DNA of 64,000 bases from AP-15 sp963716115. Its GTDB lineage: Bacteria; Pseudomonadota; Alphaproteobacteria; ATCC43930; CGMCC-115725. The notes under the pieces were generated by a model, which saw nothing but the letters and a program-made list of their open reading frames with translations, did not search any database and was not told the DNA's origin. A program made the translations under genes and the position numbers. The stretch lies in the NCBI GenBank assembly GCA_963716115.1, contig CAVQSZ010000014.1, positions 62,001 to 126,000 of the forward strand, in the 5' to 3' direction. Position 1 is the stretch's first letter. Every line of letters begins with the position of its first letter. Positions 50,365 through 60,066 of the stretch are shown here, piece by piece.

Positions 50365-50853
50365 TTACGCCGGACGCTGCCGCGACGGCTGCGCCGGCGC
50401 CGCCGCCATCGCCGCCTGGATCTGGTCGGGGCGGGTGAAGGCGAGATATTCGCGCGCGAACTCGGGCGGCAGGATCTCGACCATCAATTCGTTCTCGACC
50501 CACACCTCGATCACGTGGAAGGGGCCGCGGCTGCAGCGGTGGCATTGCCAGCCTTCGCGGCGCGCAATCGCCTCGACGGCGTCCGCCTGCGTGGCGACGC
50601 TGAGCGCGAAATGGGTCGGGCCGAAGCCGCGCCCCTGCGGTTGCCTGACAAAGCCGCCGCCCTCGGCCCCGCCCGGATGCAGCTCGGTCCCGGCCGGATA
50701 GACCTCGACCCCCGACCCGTGCTCGTCGAGCTGGAGCGCGAAAAAGCTCCCCGGATTGGGCGGAAACGGCACCGCGGCGCCGCCCATCAGCTCGGCCAGC
50801 ACCCCGGCGACGCGTTTGGGGTCATGCGCGGCGATCGACAGATGATGGATCAT
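50365..50853 (-). CDS. VOC-superfamily protein (glyoxalase-like)
   Basis: 162 residues of a single VOC domain: MIHHLSIAAHDPKRVAGVLA at the start, GFGPTHFALSVATQADAVEA in the middle, and IEVWVENELMVEILPPEFAR at the end, giving the metal-ligand histidine and glutamate positions. The start has GAGGAAACC upstream. It is divergent from the CaiB gene at 51016. The tail is rich in alanine and proline and probably unstructured. Substrate unknown. Confidence 0.8.
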   Translation of the reverse strand: MIHHLSIAAHDPKRVAGVLAELMGGAAVPFPPNPGSFFALQLDEHGSGVEVYPAGTELHPGGAEGGGFVRQPQGRGFGPTHFALSVATQADAVEAIARREGWQCHRCSRGPFHVIEVWVENELMVEILPPEFAREYLAFTRPDQIQAAMAAAPAQPSRQRPA

Positions 50854-50899
50854 GGTTTCCTCATGAGGTTCCCTGGCGACAGATAGCACGGCGCTGCCG

Positions 50900-50957
50900 C
50901 CGGCGCGACCCCGACCCGGCCGACCGGCGCGACCCCGACCCGGCCGACCCGGCGCGA
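50900..50957. repeat. Short tandem repeat, ccggcgcgaccccgacccgg unit
   Basis: A unit of about 24 bases, ccggcgcgaccccgacccgg plus ccga, occurs twice and then in part. It lies between the divergent VOC and CaiB genes, in the place of their promoters. Confidence 0.7.
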
Positions 50958-51015
50958 CAGCGGCGCCGCCGGGCGGTATGGTGCGCGGGTGCGGCCATTC
51001 AGCGGGAGACGAAGC

Positions 51016-52224
51016 GTGCCGGGTGTGCTCGACGGTATTCGCGTCCTCGATTTCGGGCGCTACATCGCGGGGCCGTTCTGCGCGGCGCTGCTGGGCGATT
51101 TCGGCGCCGAGGTGATCCGCATCGAGCGGCTCGGCGGCGGCGAGGACCGCTTCTTCATCCCGGTCGGGGCCGGGCCGGCCGACGGTCGAGAGGGTGCGGG
51201 CGGCGGCGCCATGTTCCTGGCGATGAACCGCAACAAGCTCGGGATGACGTTGGACCCGGCCGCGCCCCAAGGCCGCGAGATCGTCCGCCGGCTGGTGGCG
51301 ACCGCCGATGTCGTCGTCGCCAACCTGCCGCCGCAGGTGCTGCGCGGGCTCTCGCTCGACCTCGACAGCCTGCGCCGGGTCAAGCCCGACATCATCCTGA
51401 CCACGGTCACCGGCTTTGGCGCCGGCGGGCCGTTGAGCCACAAGCACGGGTTCGACGGCATCGGCCAGGCGATGAGCGGGGCCGCCTATCTCTCCGGCGC
51501 GCCCGAGCAGCCGATCGCGATCAAGCTGCCCTGGGTCGATTTCGGCACCGCCTGCCTGTCGGCCTTCGGCACGCTCGCCGCGCTCCTCGAACGCGGCAAG
51601 TCGGGACGCGGGCAAAAGGTCGAGGGCGCCCTGCTGCGGACCGCGATCGCCTTCGCCAACGCCACCCTGATCGAGCAGGCGCTGACCGGGGCGAACCGGG
51701 TGGCGACCCTCAATCGAGGCTTCAACTCGGCGCCGGCGGACATCTACCGCACGCGCGACGGCTGGATCGTCGCCACCGTCATCGGCCCGGCCATGTTCCG
51801 CCGCTGGGCGAGGATGATCGGCGAGGAGCGCTGGCTCGACGACCCGCGCTTTTCCGACGACCAGTCGCGCGCCGACAATGGCGAGGCGATCTCGGCCCGG
51901 ATGGGCGAATGGTGCGCCGCACGGAGCTGCGCCGAGGCGCTGGCCGCGCTGGAGGCGGCGAGCATCGTCGCCGGAGAGGTCCATTCGCCGCAGCAGGCGC
52001 TCGACGACCCGCACATCCGCGCCGCCGGCTTGTTGCAGGATGTTTCGCACCCGACCCTAGCCGGCGCCCTGCCGCTCGCCCCGACGCCGATCGAGCTCTC
52101 CGAAACCCCCGGCGCCTACCGCCGTCCCGCCCCGCTGCTCGGCGAGCATACCGACGAGATCCTGAAGAGCCTCGGCTATGACGACGGCCAAATCGCCGCG
52201 CTGCGGGCGGCGCGGGTGGTCTGA
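51016..52224 (+). CDS. CaiB/BaiF (family III) CoA-transferase
   Basis: 402 residues from a GTG with GGGAGA upstream: GVLDGIRVLDFGRYIAGPFC, FGAEVIRIERLGGGEDRF, NRNKLGMTLDPAAPQGREIV, and the region GFDGIGQAMSGAAYLSG with the aspartate expected to carry the CoA thioester. The acid substrate is unknown. It is followed 33 bases later by a dienelactone-hydrolase-like gene on the same strand, so the two probably work together, for example on an acyl-CoA or lactone intermediate. Confidence 0.88.
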   Translation: MPGVLDGIRVLDFGRYIAGPFCAALLGDFGAEVIRIERLGGGEDRFFIPVGAGPADGREGAGGGAMFLAMNRNKLGMTLDPAAPQGREIVRRLVATADVVVANLPPQVLRGLSLDLDSLRRVKPDIILTTVTGFGAGGPLSHKHGFDGIGQAMSGAAYLSGAPEQPIAIKLPWVDFGTACLSAFGTLAALLERGKSGRGQKVEGALLRTAIAFANATLIEQALTGANRVATLNRGFNSAPADIYRTRDGWIVATVIGPAMFRRWARMIGEERWLDDPRFSDDQSRADNGEAISARMGEWCAARSCAEALAALEAASIVAGEVHSPQQALDDPHIRAAGLLQDVSHPTLAGALPLAPTPIELSETPGAYRRPAPLLGEHTDEILKSLGYDDGQIAALRAARVV

Positions 52225-52257
52225 GAGCCGGGGCCCGGTGACGATAAGGAGAAGCCG

Positions 52258-52999
52258 ATGATCGAGGACACCTTGGACATCGCCACCAGGGACGGCGCGA
52301 TGGAGACCTTTATCTGCCGGCCCGAGCGCGGCGGGCCGTTTGCGCCGGCGCTGCTGCTGATGGACGCGCCCGGCATCCGCGAGGAGCTGCGCGACATGGC
52401 GCGCCGGCTGGCGACGGTCGGCTATTTTGTGCTGCTGCCCAACCTCTACTACCGCGCCGGCCGCGACACGATCTTCGGGGCCGACGTGCTCGAGCCGGGG
52501 AGCGCCGAGCGCGAGCGGATGCGGGCGGTGCGCACCAGGATGACGATCCCGCCGGTGATGGACGACATCGCCGCGATGCTCGACTTCGCCGACCGCCACA
52601 GCGAGGCGAAGCCCGGCCCTGTCGGGGCCCACGGCTATTGCATGAGCGGACCCTATGCGCTCGCCGCGGCGGCGCGCTTTCCCGACCGGATCGCCGCAGC
52701 GGCGTCCTTTTACGGCACCTGGCTCGTCAGCGACGCCGAGGAGAGCCCGCATCTGTCGCTGGCCAAGGTCAGGGGCGAGCTCTACATCTCGTGCGCCGAG
52801 CACGACGAGTTGGCGCCGCTGCCGATGGTCGAGGAGTTGCGCGGCCTCTTCCGCCGCGCCGGGACCGCGCGGCGAGATCGAGCTCCAGCCCGGCGTCCAT
52901 CACGGCTTCGCGTTTCCGCAGCGCTGGTGCTACGACAAGCCCGCCGCCGAGCGCCACTGGGAGCGGCTGATCGCGCTCTACCGCCGCCGCCTGGGGTAG
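52258..52999 (+). CDS. Dienelactone hydrolase family protein (one frameshift)
   Basis: An alpha/beta hydrolase: ETFICRPERGG, ALLLMDAPGIREELRDMARR, then GAHGYCMSGPYALAAAARFP with the nucleophile cysteine in GxCxG, CAEHDELAP with the aspartate, and, after removing one base of a gcg/gcc doublet near 52868, GEIELQPGVHHGFAFPQRWC with the histidine. The triad Cys-Asp-His is the dienelactone hydrolase type. The repaired length of 246 residues is usual. It opens lactone rings, as in the chlorocatechol or protocatechuate branches, or acts on related esters. AAGGAGAAGCC precedes the ATG. Confidence 0.87.
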
Positions 53000-53012
53000 G
53001 CGCGCCGCGGCT

Positions 53013-54275
53013 TCAAACGCCGCTGCGCACCGCTTCGGCGACGACCTCGCGCGCCACCTGGCGGAGCAGCCGGCGGTCGTCCTCGGGGGTCGGGGCGGGC
53101 GGGATGCCGGGCACCACGCGGTCGTGGCCGAAGGTGGCGATCGCCTTGCCGTTGCGCGCCCCTTCGGGTCGCGGGTCGCCGCCGTCGCGCACGGTGCGGA
53201 TGCCCTCGCGGATCATGTTGCGCATCATGATGACGCCGCGGTCGGTGGCGGCGAGATGCTCGAGGCCGTGCCGCGCCGTGCCGCCGTGAATGCTGACCTG
53301 CGCGTCGTAGTCGCCGGGGATACGCTGGCGCTCTTCGTAGGGCCGGCTGGAATCCTGGCCGAAGCCGGCCCCGCGACGGAACACCTTGCCCTCGGGCGCG
53401 CGGTAATAGCCGATCTGCATCGTGTGGTTGTCGTCGAGCGGCACCGCCCAGGTCGTCGCCGCCGCCCGGTTGACCGCGTTGCGCAAGGACATCGGGTCGG
53501 CGTTGGGCGGGAACTGGTGGATGTTCGGCAGAATGAAATCGGCGACGCGGACCCAGACCCGGTCGTCCTGCCGGCGCGTGTCGATGTAGACCATGCCGAC
53601 CGGGGTCTCCATCCAGTCCCACTCGCCGAGCGCCTGGAGGTCATTGGTGAACCCCTCGCTGCCGGGCAGGGTGTGGAGGAAGGCGAGGTGCGCGGGGTCC
53701 ATGCTGTTTTCCTTGACCTGCAGCCAGTTGCACTCCCAGACCGTGGGCGGGCGGGCGACGAGGTCATACCCGGGCAGCTCGAAGGTGTCGAAGATCGGGA
53801 AATCCGGCTGCTTGCCGGGCGGCCCCATATAGGCGAAGACCAGCCCCTGGTGCTCGCGCACCGGGTAGGCGCCGTGAAACAGCCGGTCCTTCAAGCTGCT
53901 GTCGGCGGGCTCGCCCGGCGTCTCCAGGATCGCGCCGTCGACGTTGAAGAGCCAGCCGTGGTAGCAGCAGCGGATGCCCTGGTCGGCGATCAGGCCGAAC
54001 TCGAGCGACGTGCCGCGATGCGGGCAGTGCAATTCGAGCAGGCCGACCGCGCCGCCGCGGTCGCGGAACGCCACCAGATCCTCGCCCATGATGCGCACCC
54101 GCCGCGGCAGGTCGCCGAGCTCTTGCGAGCGGATGACCGGCTGCCAGAACCGCCGCAGATACTCGCCGCAAGGCGTGCCCGGGCCGACCCGGGTCAGCTC
54201 CTCGTCCTCGGCCGGGCGCTCGCGATGGTGGTAGGCGCTGTAGGCGCCGGTCAGAAAGGGGGCTCTCTCGGCCAT
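53013..54275 (-). CDS. Rieske-type aromatic ring-hydroxylating oxygenase, alpha subunit-like
   Basis: 420 residues. The Rieske domain near residues 60-110 reads CPHRGTSLEFGL and GIRCCYHGW, the C-x-H ... C-x2-H set for the 2Fe-2S cluster. The catalytic domain has LQVKENSMDPAHLAFLHTLP with the histidines and carboxylate expected for mononuclear iron. Such oxygenases use a separate reductase; none is seen beside it. The related phthalate/vanillate-type group fits best by eye, but the substrate is unknown. Confidence 0.88.
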   Translation of the reverse strand: MAERAPFLTGAYSAYHHRERPAEDEELTRVGPGTPCGEYLRRFWQPVIRSQELGDLPRRVRIMGEDLVAFRDRGGAVGLLELHCPHRGTSLEFGLIADQGIRCCYHGWLFNVDGAILETPGEPADSSLKDRLFHGAYPVREHQGLVFAYMGPPGKQPDFPIFDTFELPGYDLVARPPTVWECNWLQVKENSMDPAHLAFLHTLPGSEGFTNDLQALGEWDWMETPVGMVYIDTRRQDDRVWVRVADFILPNIHQFPPNADPMSLRNAVNRAAATTWAVPLDDNHTMQIGYYRAPEGKVFRRGAGFGQDSSRPYEERQRIPGDYDAQVSIHGGTARHGLEHLAATDRGVIMMRNMIREGIRTVRDGGDPRPEGARNGKAIATFGHDRVVPGIPPAPTPEDDRRLLRQVAREVVAEAVRSGV

Positions 54276-54445
54276 CTGGTCTTTTCCTCGACTGAACTCG
54301 GCGCCGTGCGTTCTTCGAGACAGCCGCTGCGCGGCTTCCTACACGGATGAAGAAGCTTTCTCAATGCCATCAAAGGCATTCCTCATGCTTAGGAACGCCT
54401 ATCGGGGCGCGTCTCGAAGCACGCACGGCGGAACTGCCGATGAAA

Positions 54446-54943
54446 TCAGGTCACGCGCTCGTAGGGGAAACGCTGGACCTTCTCCATGTTCCTGCCTTCG
54501 ATGCGAATGAGCTTGGTCGTGCCCTCGCGCCGCGGCGAGTGCAAATCACCTTCATTGTAGAGATAGGCGGCCCCGGGGGTCAGCGTGTAATCCCGGACCG
54601 GCCGTGCTTTGCCGGGCTTTCCTTCGCCCGGCCGCGCCACCGGCTCGTAATCGGTCATGATCGTCTCGCCGGCCGCCTGGCCGTAAATCGCCCAATAAGG
54701 ACCGTGATCGTGCGGCTGGCTGTTCTTGGCGCCGCGATAGACGTGGCCGAGGATGCAGAAGCCGAGCTCCGGATCCTCGTAGAGCACCTTGCGCTCCGGC
54801 ACGTCGTCGGCGAGGTTCGCCTTGACGAACCCGCTGTCCTCAAGCTGCTGCTTGACCAGCTCGCACACCTTTTCACGCCCGGCGACGCCGGGGTCCGCCT
54901 TGAGGATGCGATGGCATTCGGCCGAGAACTGCTGAAGATCCAT
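54446..54943 (-). CDS. Cupin-fold dioxygenase-like protein (COG5553 type)
   Basis: 165 residues. The motif SQPHDHGPYWAIYGQAAGET supplies the two metal-binding histidines of a double-stranded beta-helix, with LTPGAAYLYNEGDLHSPRRE in the second motif. It is of the cysteine-dioxygenase-like family of small metal enzymes whose substrates are mostly unknown. The N-terminal half is helical and charged. Only about 170 bases separate it from the Rieske gene, on the same strand, so both may belong to one catabolic unit. Confidence 0.82.
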   Translation of the reverse strand: MDLQQFSAECHRILKADPGVAGREKVCELVKQQLEDSGFVKANLADDVPERKVLYEDPELGFCILGHVYRGAKNSQPHDHGPYWAIYGQAAGETIMTDYEPVARPGEGKPGKARPVRDYTLTPGAAYLYNEGDLHSPRREGTTKLIRIEGRNMEKVQRFPYERVT

Positions 54944-55139
54944 TATCTCGAACTCCCTCGGGTGTGCCGCCCCGGCCGAACGCGCCCGGCCGGGCGATGA
55001 CCGGAACAGGTTACCCCGAATCCGCGCCTCAAGTTAAGAGCGGGAAATAAAGAAGCCGCCGATTGTCCGGCAGCCTTTCACAGTAGATTTTGTTTGAATT
55101 TTAAATACTCCATGCGCGAGCCGTAATGGGGTGGCGCGG

Positions 55140-58025
55140 CTATTCGGCGGCGGGGGCCGCCAGAACCGGCGGATTGCCGCGCGCCAGCACGGCTTCGAGG
55201 GTGGCGCGGATCTCGGCGAGCTTGGCCGGATGGTCGACCTTATGCCCGAACAGGTTCTTGACGTAGAACACGTCGACCACCTTTTCGCCGTAGGTCGAGA
55301 TCTTGGCGCTCGACACCTGCAGGCTCAGCCGCGTCAGCTCGCGGGTGACCTCGAACAGGAGCCCCGGCCGGTCGCGGCCGTTGACCTCGATCACGGTGTG
55401 CGAGGCGCTCGCCTTGTTGTCGATCAAGACGCGCGGCGCCACCGTGAACGCCCGGGTGCGGCTCGGATAGGCCGGCGGGCGGGCGAGCTCGCGGTGCGGC
55501 TTCAAATCCCCGGTCAGGACATTCTCGAAGACGACGGCGAGCCGGCCGAGCTTGTCCCGCCGGTCGAACGGCCCGCCCGCGAGATCCTGGACCCAGAAGG
55601 TGTCGAGCGCCATGCCGTTCGACATCGTCATGATCTTGGCGTCGACGATGTTGGCGCCGCTGACCGCGAGCGCCCCGGCGATGCGCGAAAAGAGCCCGGC
55701 GTGGTCGGCGGTGTAGAGCGTGATCTCGGTCACCGCCCGCTGCGCATCGACCCGCTGCCTGACGGTCAAGGGCGCGCCGCTCGCCTCCGCCTCGCGCATC
55801 AGCCGGGCGTGCCGGGCATGGGTCTCGGCGTCGAAGGAGAGCCAGTAAAGCGGGTAGCCGCTCTTGGCGAAGGCGGCGAGCTCGGCCTCGCTGAAATCGG
55901 GCAGCAGCGGCCGCGCCGCGGCGAGCGCGGCGGCGACCCGCGCATCGCGCCGCTCGACCGGCAGCCCGCCCGCCATCACGTCGATCGCCTGGTTGTAGAG
56001 CTCGCTCAGGAGCGCCGACTTCCAGCCGTTCCAAACCTGCGGCCCGACCGCGCGGATGTCGGCGATGGTCAGCAGAAAGAGCAGCCGCAGCCGTTCCGGC
56101 GACTGCACGCGCTCGACAAAATCGGCGATCGTCTTGGGGTCGCCGATATCGCGCTTGAACGCGGTGCCGCTCATCAACAGGTGCCAGCGGACCAGCCACG
56201 CGACGGTCTCGGTCTCCTCGGCGGTGAGCCCGAGCCGCGGCCCGAGCTTCAGGGCGACGCGCTCGCCGAGGACGGAATGGTCGCCGCCGCGCCCCTTGGC
56301 GATGTCGTGCAGCATGACCGCGACGTAGAGCGCGCGGCGCGAGCCGATCTCGGCCGCGAGCTCGGCCGCCAGCGGCAGCTCGTCCTTCAGCAGGCCGCTC
56401 TCGATCTTGTGCAGGATGCCGATCGCGAACAGCGTGTGCTCGTCGACCGTGTAGACATGGTACATGTCGTACTGCATCTGCGCCACGACGCGGCCGAAAT
56501 CGGGGATGAAGCGGCCGAACACCCCGGCCTCGTTCATCCGCCGCAGCGCCGTCTCCGGGTCCTTGCGCGAGGTCAGGATATCGAGGAAGAGCCGGTTGGC
56601 CTCGGGGTCGGCGCGCAGCTGGCGGCCGATCAGCCGCAGCGACTGGCTCGCCGCGAGCAGCGCGCGGGGATGGATGTCGAGCCCGTTCTCCTGCGCTGCA
56701 TGAAACAGCCGCAGCAGCGCCGGGGGATCGTTCTTGAAGAAATCCTCGGCCGGGACCGTCAGCCGCTCGCCGTCGAGGACAAAGCCGCCGAGCGCGCGCT
56801 TGCCGGCGCCCCAGCGCGCCCAGCCGAACCGGCGCTTGCGCTGCTGATCGGCCTCGAGGATGGCGCAGAAGATCCGGGTCAGGTCGCCGACATCCTTGGC
56901 GACCAGAAAATAGTGCTTCATGAAGCGCTCGACGCCGCGGCTGCCGGCATGGTCGGTGTAGCCCATGCGCCGCCCGATCTCGGTCTGCATGTCGAAGGTC
57001 AGCCGCTCCTCGGCGCGGCCGGCGAGGTAGTGCAGGTGGCAGCGCACGGTCCACAGAAAATTCTGCGCGCGGGCGAAGCGGCGCGATTCCTCGGCCGACA
57101 GCACGCCCAGATCGACGAGCCTGCCGACATCGTCGATGCGGTAGATGAACTTCGCGATCCAGAACAGCGTGTGCAGGTCCCTGAGGCCGCCCTTGCCTTC
57201 CTTGACGTTCGGCTCGAGCTGATAGCGGCTGTCGCCGACGCGGCGGTGCCGCTCGTCGCGCTCGGCGAGCTTCTGCTCGACGAACTGCGCCGCGCCGCCG
57301 CGCACGATGTCGGCGTCGAAGCGCCGCTTCAGCTCGTCGAAGAGCGCCTGCTCGCCCCACAGATAGCGCGCCTCGAGGAGCCCGGTGCGGATCGTCAGGT
57401 CCGATTTGGCGTGGCGCAGGCAGTCGTCGACCGAGCGCGTCGCCTGCCCGATCTTGAGCCCGAGGTCCCACAGCGCGTAGAGCAGATACTCGACCACCTG
57501 CTCGGTATAGGGGGTCGGCTTGTAGGGCAGCAGAAACAGCAGGTCGAGGTCGGAATGGGGGGCCAGCTCGCCGCGCCCATAGCCGCCGACCGCGACCAGG
57601 GCCAGGCGCTCGCCGGAGGTCGGGTTGGCGACCGGATAGATTTCGCCGGTGACGAGGTCGTAGAGCGCGCGGATCAGCTGATCCATCAGAAAGCACTGCT
57701 CGCGCACCGCCGCGGCGCCCTCTCCGCCGGCCTCGAAGCGGCGGCGGATCTCGGCGCGGCCGGCGGCGAGCGCCGTCTTTAAGGGCGCGACGAACGCGGC
57801 CCGCTCCAGCACCGGCGCCCGGACCGAGCGCGCCGCCGCCGCCAGCTCTTCGGTCAGCGCCCGCCGGTCGATGATGTCGCGCTGCCGCGCCACGCCGCCT
57901 CTGCGGGGCTCGCGGCGCGGCTCCGCCTCAGCCGCGGCGGCGCGCCGCCGGCGGGGGGCGAGATAGGTTATTCCGGGCAGCACGGCGTCAGCATCCCTGC
58001 AGCAGCTTTTAACGCGCGGCGGCAT
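55140..58025 (-). CDS. glnD: [Protein-PII] uridylyltransferase/uridylyl-removing enzyme
   Basis: About 961 residues. The nucleotidyltransferase domain has LVAVGGYGRGELAPHSDLDL, with two catalytic aspartates; the HD domain has VAVMLHDIAKGRGGDHSVLG; two ACT domains at the end (LYTADHAGLFSRIAGALAVS and NGRDRPGLLFEVTRELTRL) sense glutamine. It modifies PII according to nitrogen status. The start is uncertain: the first codons of the open frame (up to about 58025) are a dispersed repeat, so I start at MPPRVKS; the conserved part begins later, so a start further in is possible. Confidence 0.95.
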   Translation of the reverse strand: MPPRVKSCCRDADAVLPGITYLAPRRRRAAAAEAEPRREPRRGGVARQRDIIDRRALTEELAAAARSVRAPVLERAAFVAPLKTALAAGRAEIRRRFEAGGEGAAAVREQCFLMDQLIRALYDLVTGEIYPVANPTSGERLALVAVGGYGRGELAPHSDLDLLFLLPYKPTPYTEQVVEYLLYALWDLGLKIGQATRSVDDCLRHAKSDLTIRTGLLEARYLWGEQALFDELKRRFDADIVRGGAAQFVEQKLAERDERHRRVGDSRYQLEPNVKEGKGGLRDLHTLFWIAKFIYRIDDVGRLVDLGVLSAEESRRFARAQNFLWTVRCHLHYLAGRAEERLTFDMQTEIGRRMGYTDHAGSRGVERFMKHYFLVAKDVGDLTRIFCAILEADQQRKRRFGWARWGAGKRALGGFVLDGERLTVPAEDFFKNDPPALLRLFHAAQENGLDIHPRALLAASQSLRLIGRQLRADPEANRLFLDILTSRKDPETALRRMNEAGVFGRFIPDFGRVVAQMQYDMYHVYTVDEHTLFAIGILHKIESGLLKDELPLAAELAAEIGSRRALYVAVMLHDIAKGRGGDHSVLGERVALKLGPRLGLTAEETETVAWLVRWHLLMSGTAFKRDIGDPKTIADFVERVQSPERLRLLFLLTIADIRAVGPQVWNGWKSALLSELYNQAIDVMAGGLPVERRDARVAAALAAARPLLPDFSEAELAAFAKSGYPLYWLSFDAETHARHARLMREAEASGAPLTVRQRVDAQRAVTEITLYTADHAGLFSRIAGALAVSGANIVDAKIMTMSNGMALDTFWVQDLAGGPFDRRDKLGRLAVVFENVLTGDLKPHRELARPPAYPSRTRAFTVAPRVLIDNKASASHTVIEVNGRDRPGLLFEVTRELTRLSLQVSSAKISTYGEKVVDVFYVKNLFGHKVDHPAKLAEIRATLEAVLARGNPPVLAAPAAE

Positions 58026-58026
58026 G

Positions 58027-58121
58027 TTGTCATTGCGAGCAAAGCGAAGCAATCTCGTCGCGATCGGCGCCCGGACCTGTCGAGATTGCCGCGTCGGCCT
58101 ATCGGCCTCCTCGCAATGACC
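58027..58121. repeat. Intergenic repeat, attgcgagcaaagcgaagca type
   Basis: Related to 47180-47260: gtcattgcgagcaaagcgaa with gcaatctcg, and tgtcgagattgccgcgtcgg with ctcctcgcaatgac. It lies between glnD and the SDR gene and overlaps a misleading upstream extension of the glnD frame. Confidence 0.8.
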
Positions 58122-58128
58122 ACCGCCG

Positions 58129-58887
58129 TCAGAGGTGGCGGCCGGCGTCGACGGTGACGATCGACCCGGTCGTATGCGTCAAATGGGTGATCGAGGCGAT
58201 CACCGCCAGCGCCACGTCGTGCGCCTCGATCGCCCGTTTGAGCGGCGTCGCGGCGGCCGCCCTGGCCATCATCTCCTCGCTGCGGCCGGGGACAAAGCCG
58301 GTATGGACCATCCCCGGCGACACGATCACGACACGGATCTCGGGGCCGAGGACGCGCGCCAAGGCCATGCTCATCGTGTTGAGCGCGGCCTTCGACGCGC
58401 CGTAGATGATCGAGCTGCCGGTGCCGTGCTGCGCCGCCCCCGACGAGATGTTGACGATGACCCCGTCGCCCGATTCCCGCAGCAGCGGGACAAAGGCGCG
58501 GATCGTCGCGAACGGCCCGCGCACATTGGCGGTCAGCACCGCGTCGATCAGCTCGTCGTCGAGCGCTTCGAGGTCGTGATGCGCCACCATGCGGGTAAAG
58601 CCGGCGGAGTTGACGAGGATGTCCGCCCGCCCGAATTCGTCGCGCACCGCCGCGGCCACCTTGCGGATCTGGGCGCTGTCCTCGAGCGGCAGGCGCATCG
58701 CCTGGTGGCCGCTTCCGGGCAATTCGGCGATCAGCGCCGCGGCGCGGTCGGCCCCCTTGTTGTATCCGACGACGACCTTTGCGCCGGCGGCGGCGAGCAG
58801 GCGCACGCTGGCCGCGCCGATGCCGCTGCTGCCGCCGGTGACCACGGCGACCTTGCCGGCGAGCGAGGTGGTGCTGTCGATCGTCAT
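58129..58887 (-). CDS. Short-chain dehydrogenase/reductase (SDR)
   Basis: 252 residues of a classical SDR: VAVVTGGSSGIGAASVRLLA (NAD(P)-binding), DILVNSAGFTRM, IVNISSG and the YGASK motif with catalytic tyrosine and lysine. It likely oxidises or reduces an alcohol/ketone, with a basic residue near GYNKG suggesting NADP preference. It overlaps the alpha/beta hydrolase gene by four bases (ATGA), so the two are translated together and probably share a pathway. Confidence 0.9.
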   Translation of the reverse strand: MTIDSTTSLAGKVAVVTGGSSGIGAASVRLLAAAGAKVVVGYNKGADRAAALIAELPGSGHQAMRLPLEDSAQIRKVAAAVRDEFGRADILVNSAGFTRMVAHHDLEALDDELIDAVLTANVRGPFATIRAFVPLLRESGDGVIVNISSGAAQHGTGSSIIYGASKAALNTMSMALARVLGPEIRVVIVSPGMVHTGFVPGRSEEMMARAAAATPLKRAIEAHDVALAVIASITHLTHTTGSIVTVDAGRHL

Positions 58888-59795
58888 GGCGATCCACTCC
58901 GGCGTTGCGTGACGATTTCCGCAAGCAGCGGGTTGAAATGATCGGCGGCCTCGTATTGCGCCCAGTGGCCGGCGCCGGGGACGATCTCGAAGCGGGCGCC
59001 GGGCTGAACCTCGCGCAGCACGCGGGCGCGCTCGTCGAGGTAGGGGTAGGCGGTGGCGTCGCGCCCGCCCCAGATGCCGTCGAGCCGCGCCTTGACGAGC
59101 GGCAAGGCGCGGGCGAGCGTGTCGGCGCGCGAGAAGCGGCGGCTCTTGACCCGGCCGCGCGGCGCGTTCTGCGCCTGGATATAGACCGCGAGCTCGTCGA
59201 TCCTGGCCGGGTCGGCGATCATCAGCGCGCCGACATTGTGGCGGGCGACCGCCAGGGTCTCGGCCTCCGAGGCGTCCGGCGGCACGCGTTTCAGCTCGGT
59301 CGGCTGGCGCACCAGGCCGAGCCCGTTCGAGCCGACGATGGTCAGCGCCCGCAGCCGGTCGCCGAGCAGCGCCGCGACATGGCCGCCGAGCACCCCGCCG
59401 AACGAAAATCCGGCGATGTGCAGATCGCTCTGCCGCGGCAGCGCGATGTCGAGCCCGTCGACCAGGATCCGGGCCAGGCTTTCGGCCGAGTGCGGCTCGG
59501 GCGGGGTCGCCGACTCGCCGAGCCCCGGCAGGTCGGGCGCCGCCACGGTGAATTGCCGCGCCAGGACCAGGACGTTGCGGATCCAGTGCGTCCACGAGCC
59601 GTAGCCGCCGTGGAACAATACCAACGGCGGCCCCGCGCCCCAGATCCGCCAGACCATATGGCCGTCGCCGCACGGCGTCTCGATCCGCTCCGCCTCGGCC
59701 GCCACCCCTTCGACCAAGGCCACGGTTTTTTCGCTGATCAACGCCACCGGCCGCTCCCGCTGCTCTTTCTCGACGAGCCCGTCACAAACGGGCAT
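58884..59795 (-). CDS. Alpha/beta hydrolase fold protein
   Basis: About 303 residues. PLVLFHGGYGSWTHWIRNVL (oxyanion hole), DLPGLGESATPP, HIAGFSFGGVLGGHVAALLG with the nucleophile serine in GxSxG, and VPGAGHWAQYEAADHF with the catalytic histidine give the full triad. The start at 59795 is the longest choice; a later one is possible. It is coupled to the SDR downstream. Esterase, lactonase or C-C hydrolase activity is possible. Confidence 0.88.
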   Translation of the reverse strand: MPVCDGLVEKEQRERPVALISEKTVALVEGVAAEAERIETPCGDGHMVWRIWGAGPPLVLFHGGYGSWTHWIRNVLVLARQFTVAAPDLPGLGESATPPEPHSAESLARILVDGLDIALPRQSDLHIAGFSFGGVLGGHVAALLGDRLRALTIVGSNGLGLVRQPTELKRVPPDASEAETLAVARHNVGALMIADPARIDELAVYIQAQNAPRGRVKSRRFSRADTLARALPLVKARLDGIWGGRDATAYPYLDERARVLREVQPGARFEIVPGAGHWAQYEAADHFNPLLAEIVTQRRSGSP

Positions 59796-59811
59796 AATCT
59801 CAGTAGCTTAT

Positions 59812-59910
59812 TCGTCATTCCCGCGAAAGCGGGAATCCAGCGCCGCAAGCTGTTCCGGACCCCCGCTTTCCCTACGGGACAAGCCCGTGGGCTGAAGGCG
59901 CACGGGGGCG
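59812..59910. repeat. Intergenic repeat: cccgcgaaagcggg hairpin plus gtgggctga hairpin
   Basis: cgtcattcccgcgaaagcgg with gaatccag, then ccccgctttccctacgggac, then aagcccgtgggctgaaggcg with cacggg. It combines the element at 396-478 with the hairpin at 4878-4913 and 27021-27056. The rest of the gap to 60066 is empty, apart from the region upstream of hsp20. Confidence 0.75.
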
Positions 59911-60066
59911 ACGGTATCCTGCTGATAGCCGGTTTCGCGCCGAAGGGCCAGCGCGCCGCTCGATCCGCGCCATCGCCACTCCTTCTCGGCGCTCGCGTTC
60001 CTATATCAGCGGGAGCGGCCATCTCCGGGCGAATGCCGGGCGCGGCCACCCTGCTCGGAGCCGATC

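Noticed and set aside
55140..57782. Long open frames on the plus strand opposite glnD (up to 883 codons)
   Set aside because: They mirror glnD, which has all expected domains; long antisense frames are normal in DNA with this GC bias.
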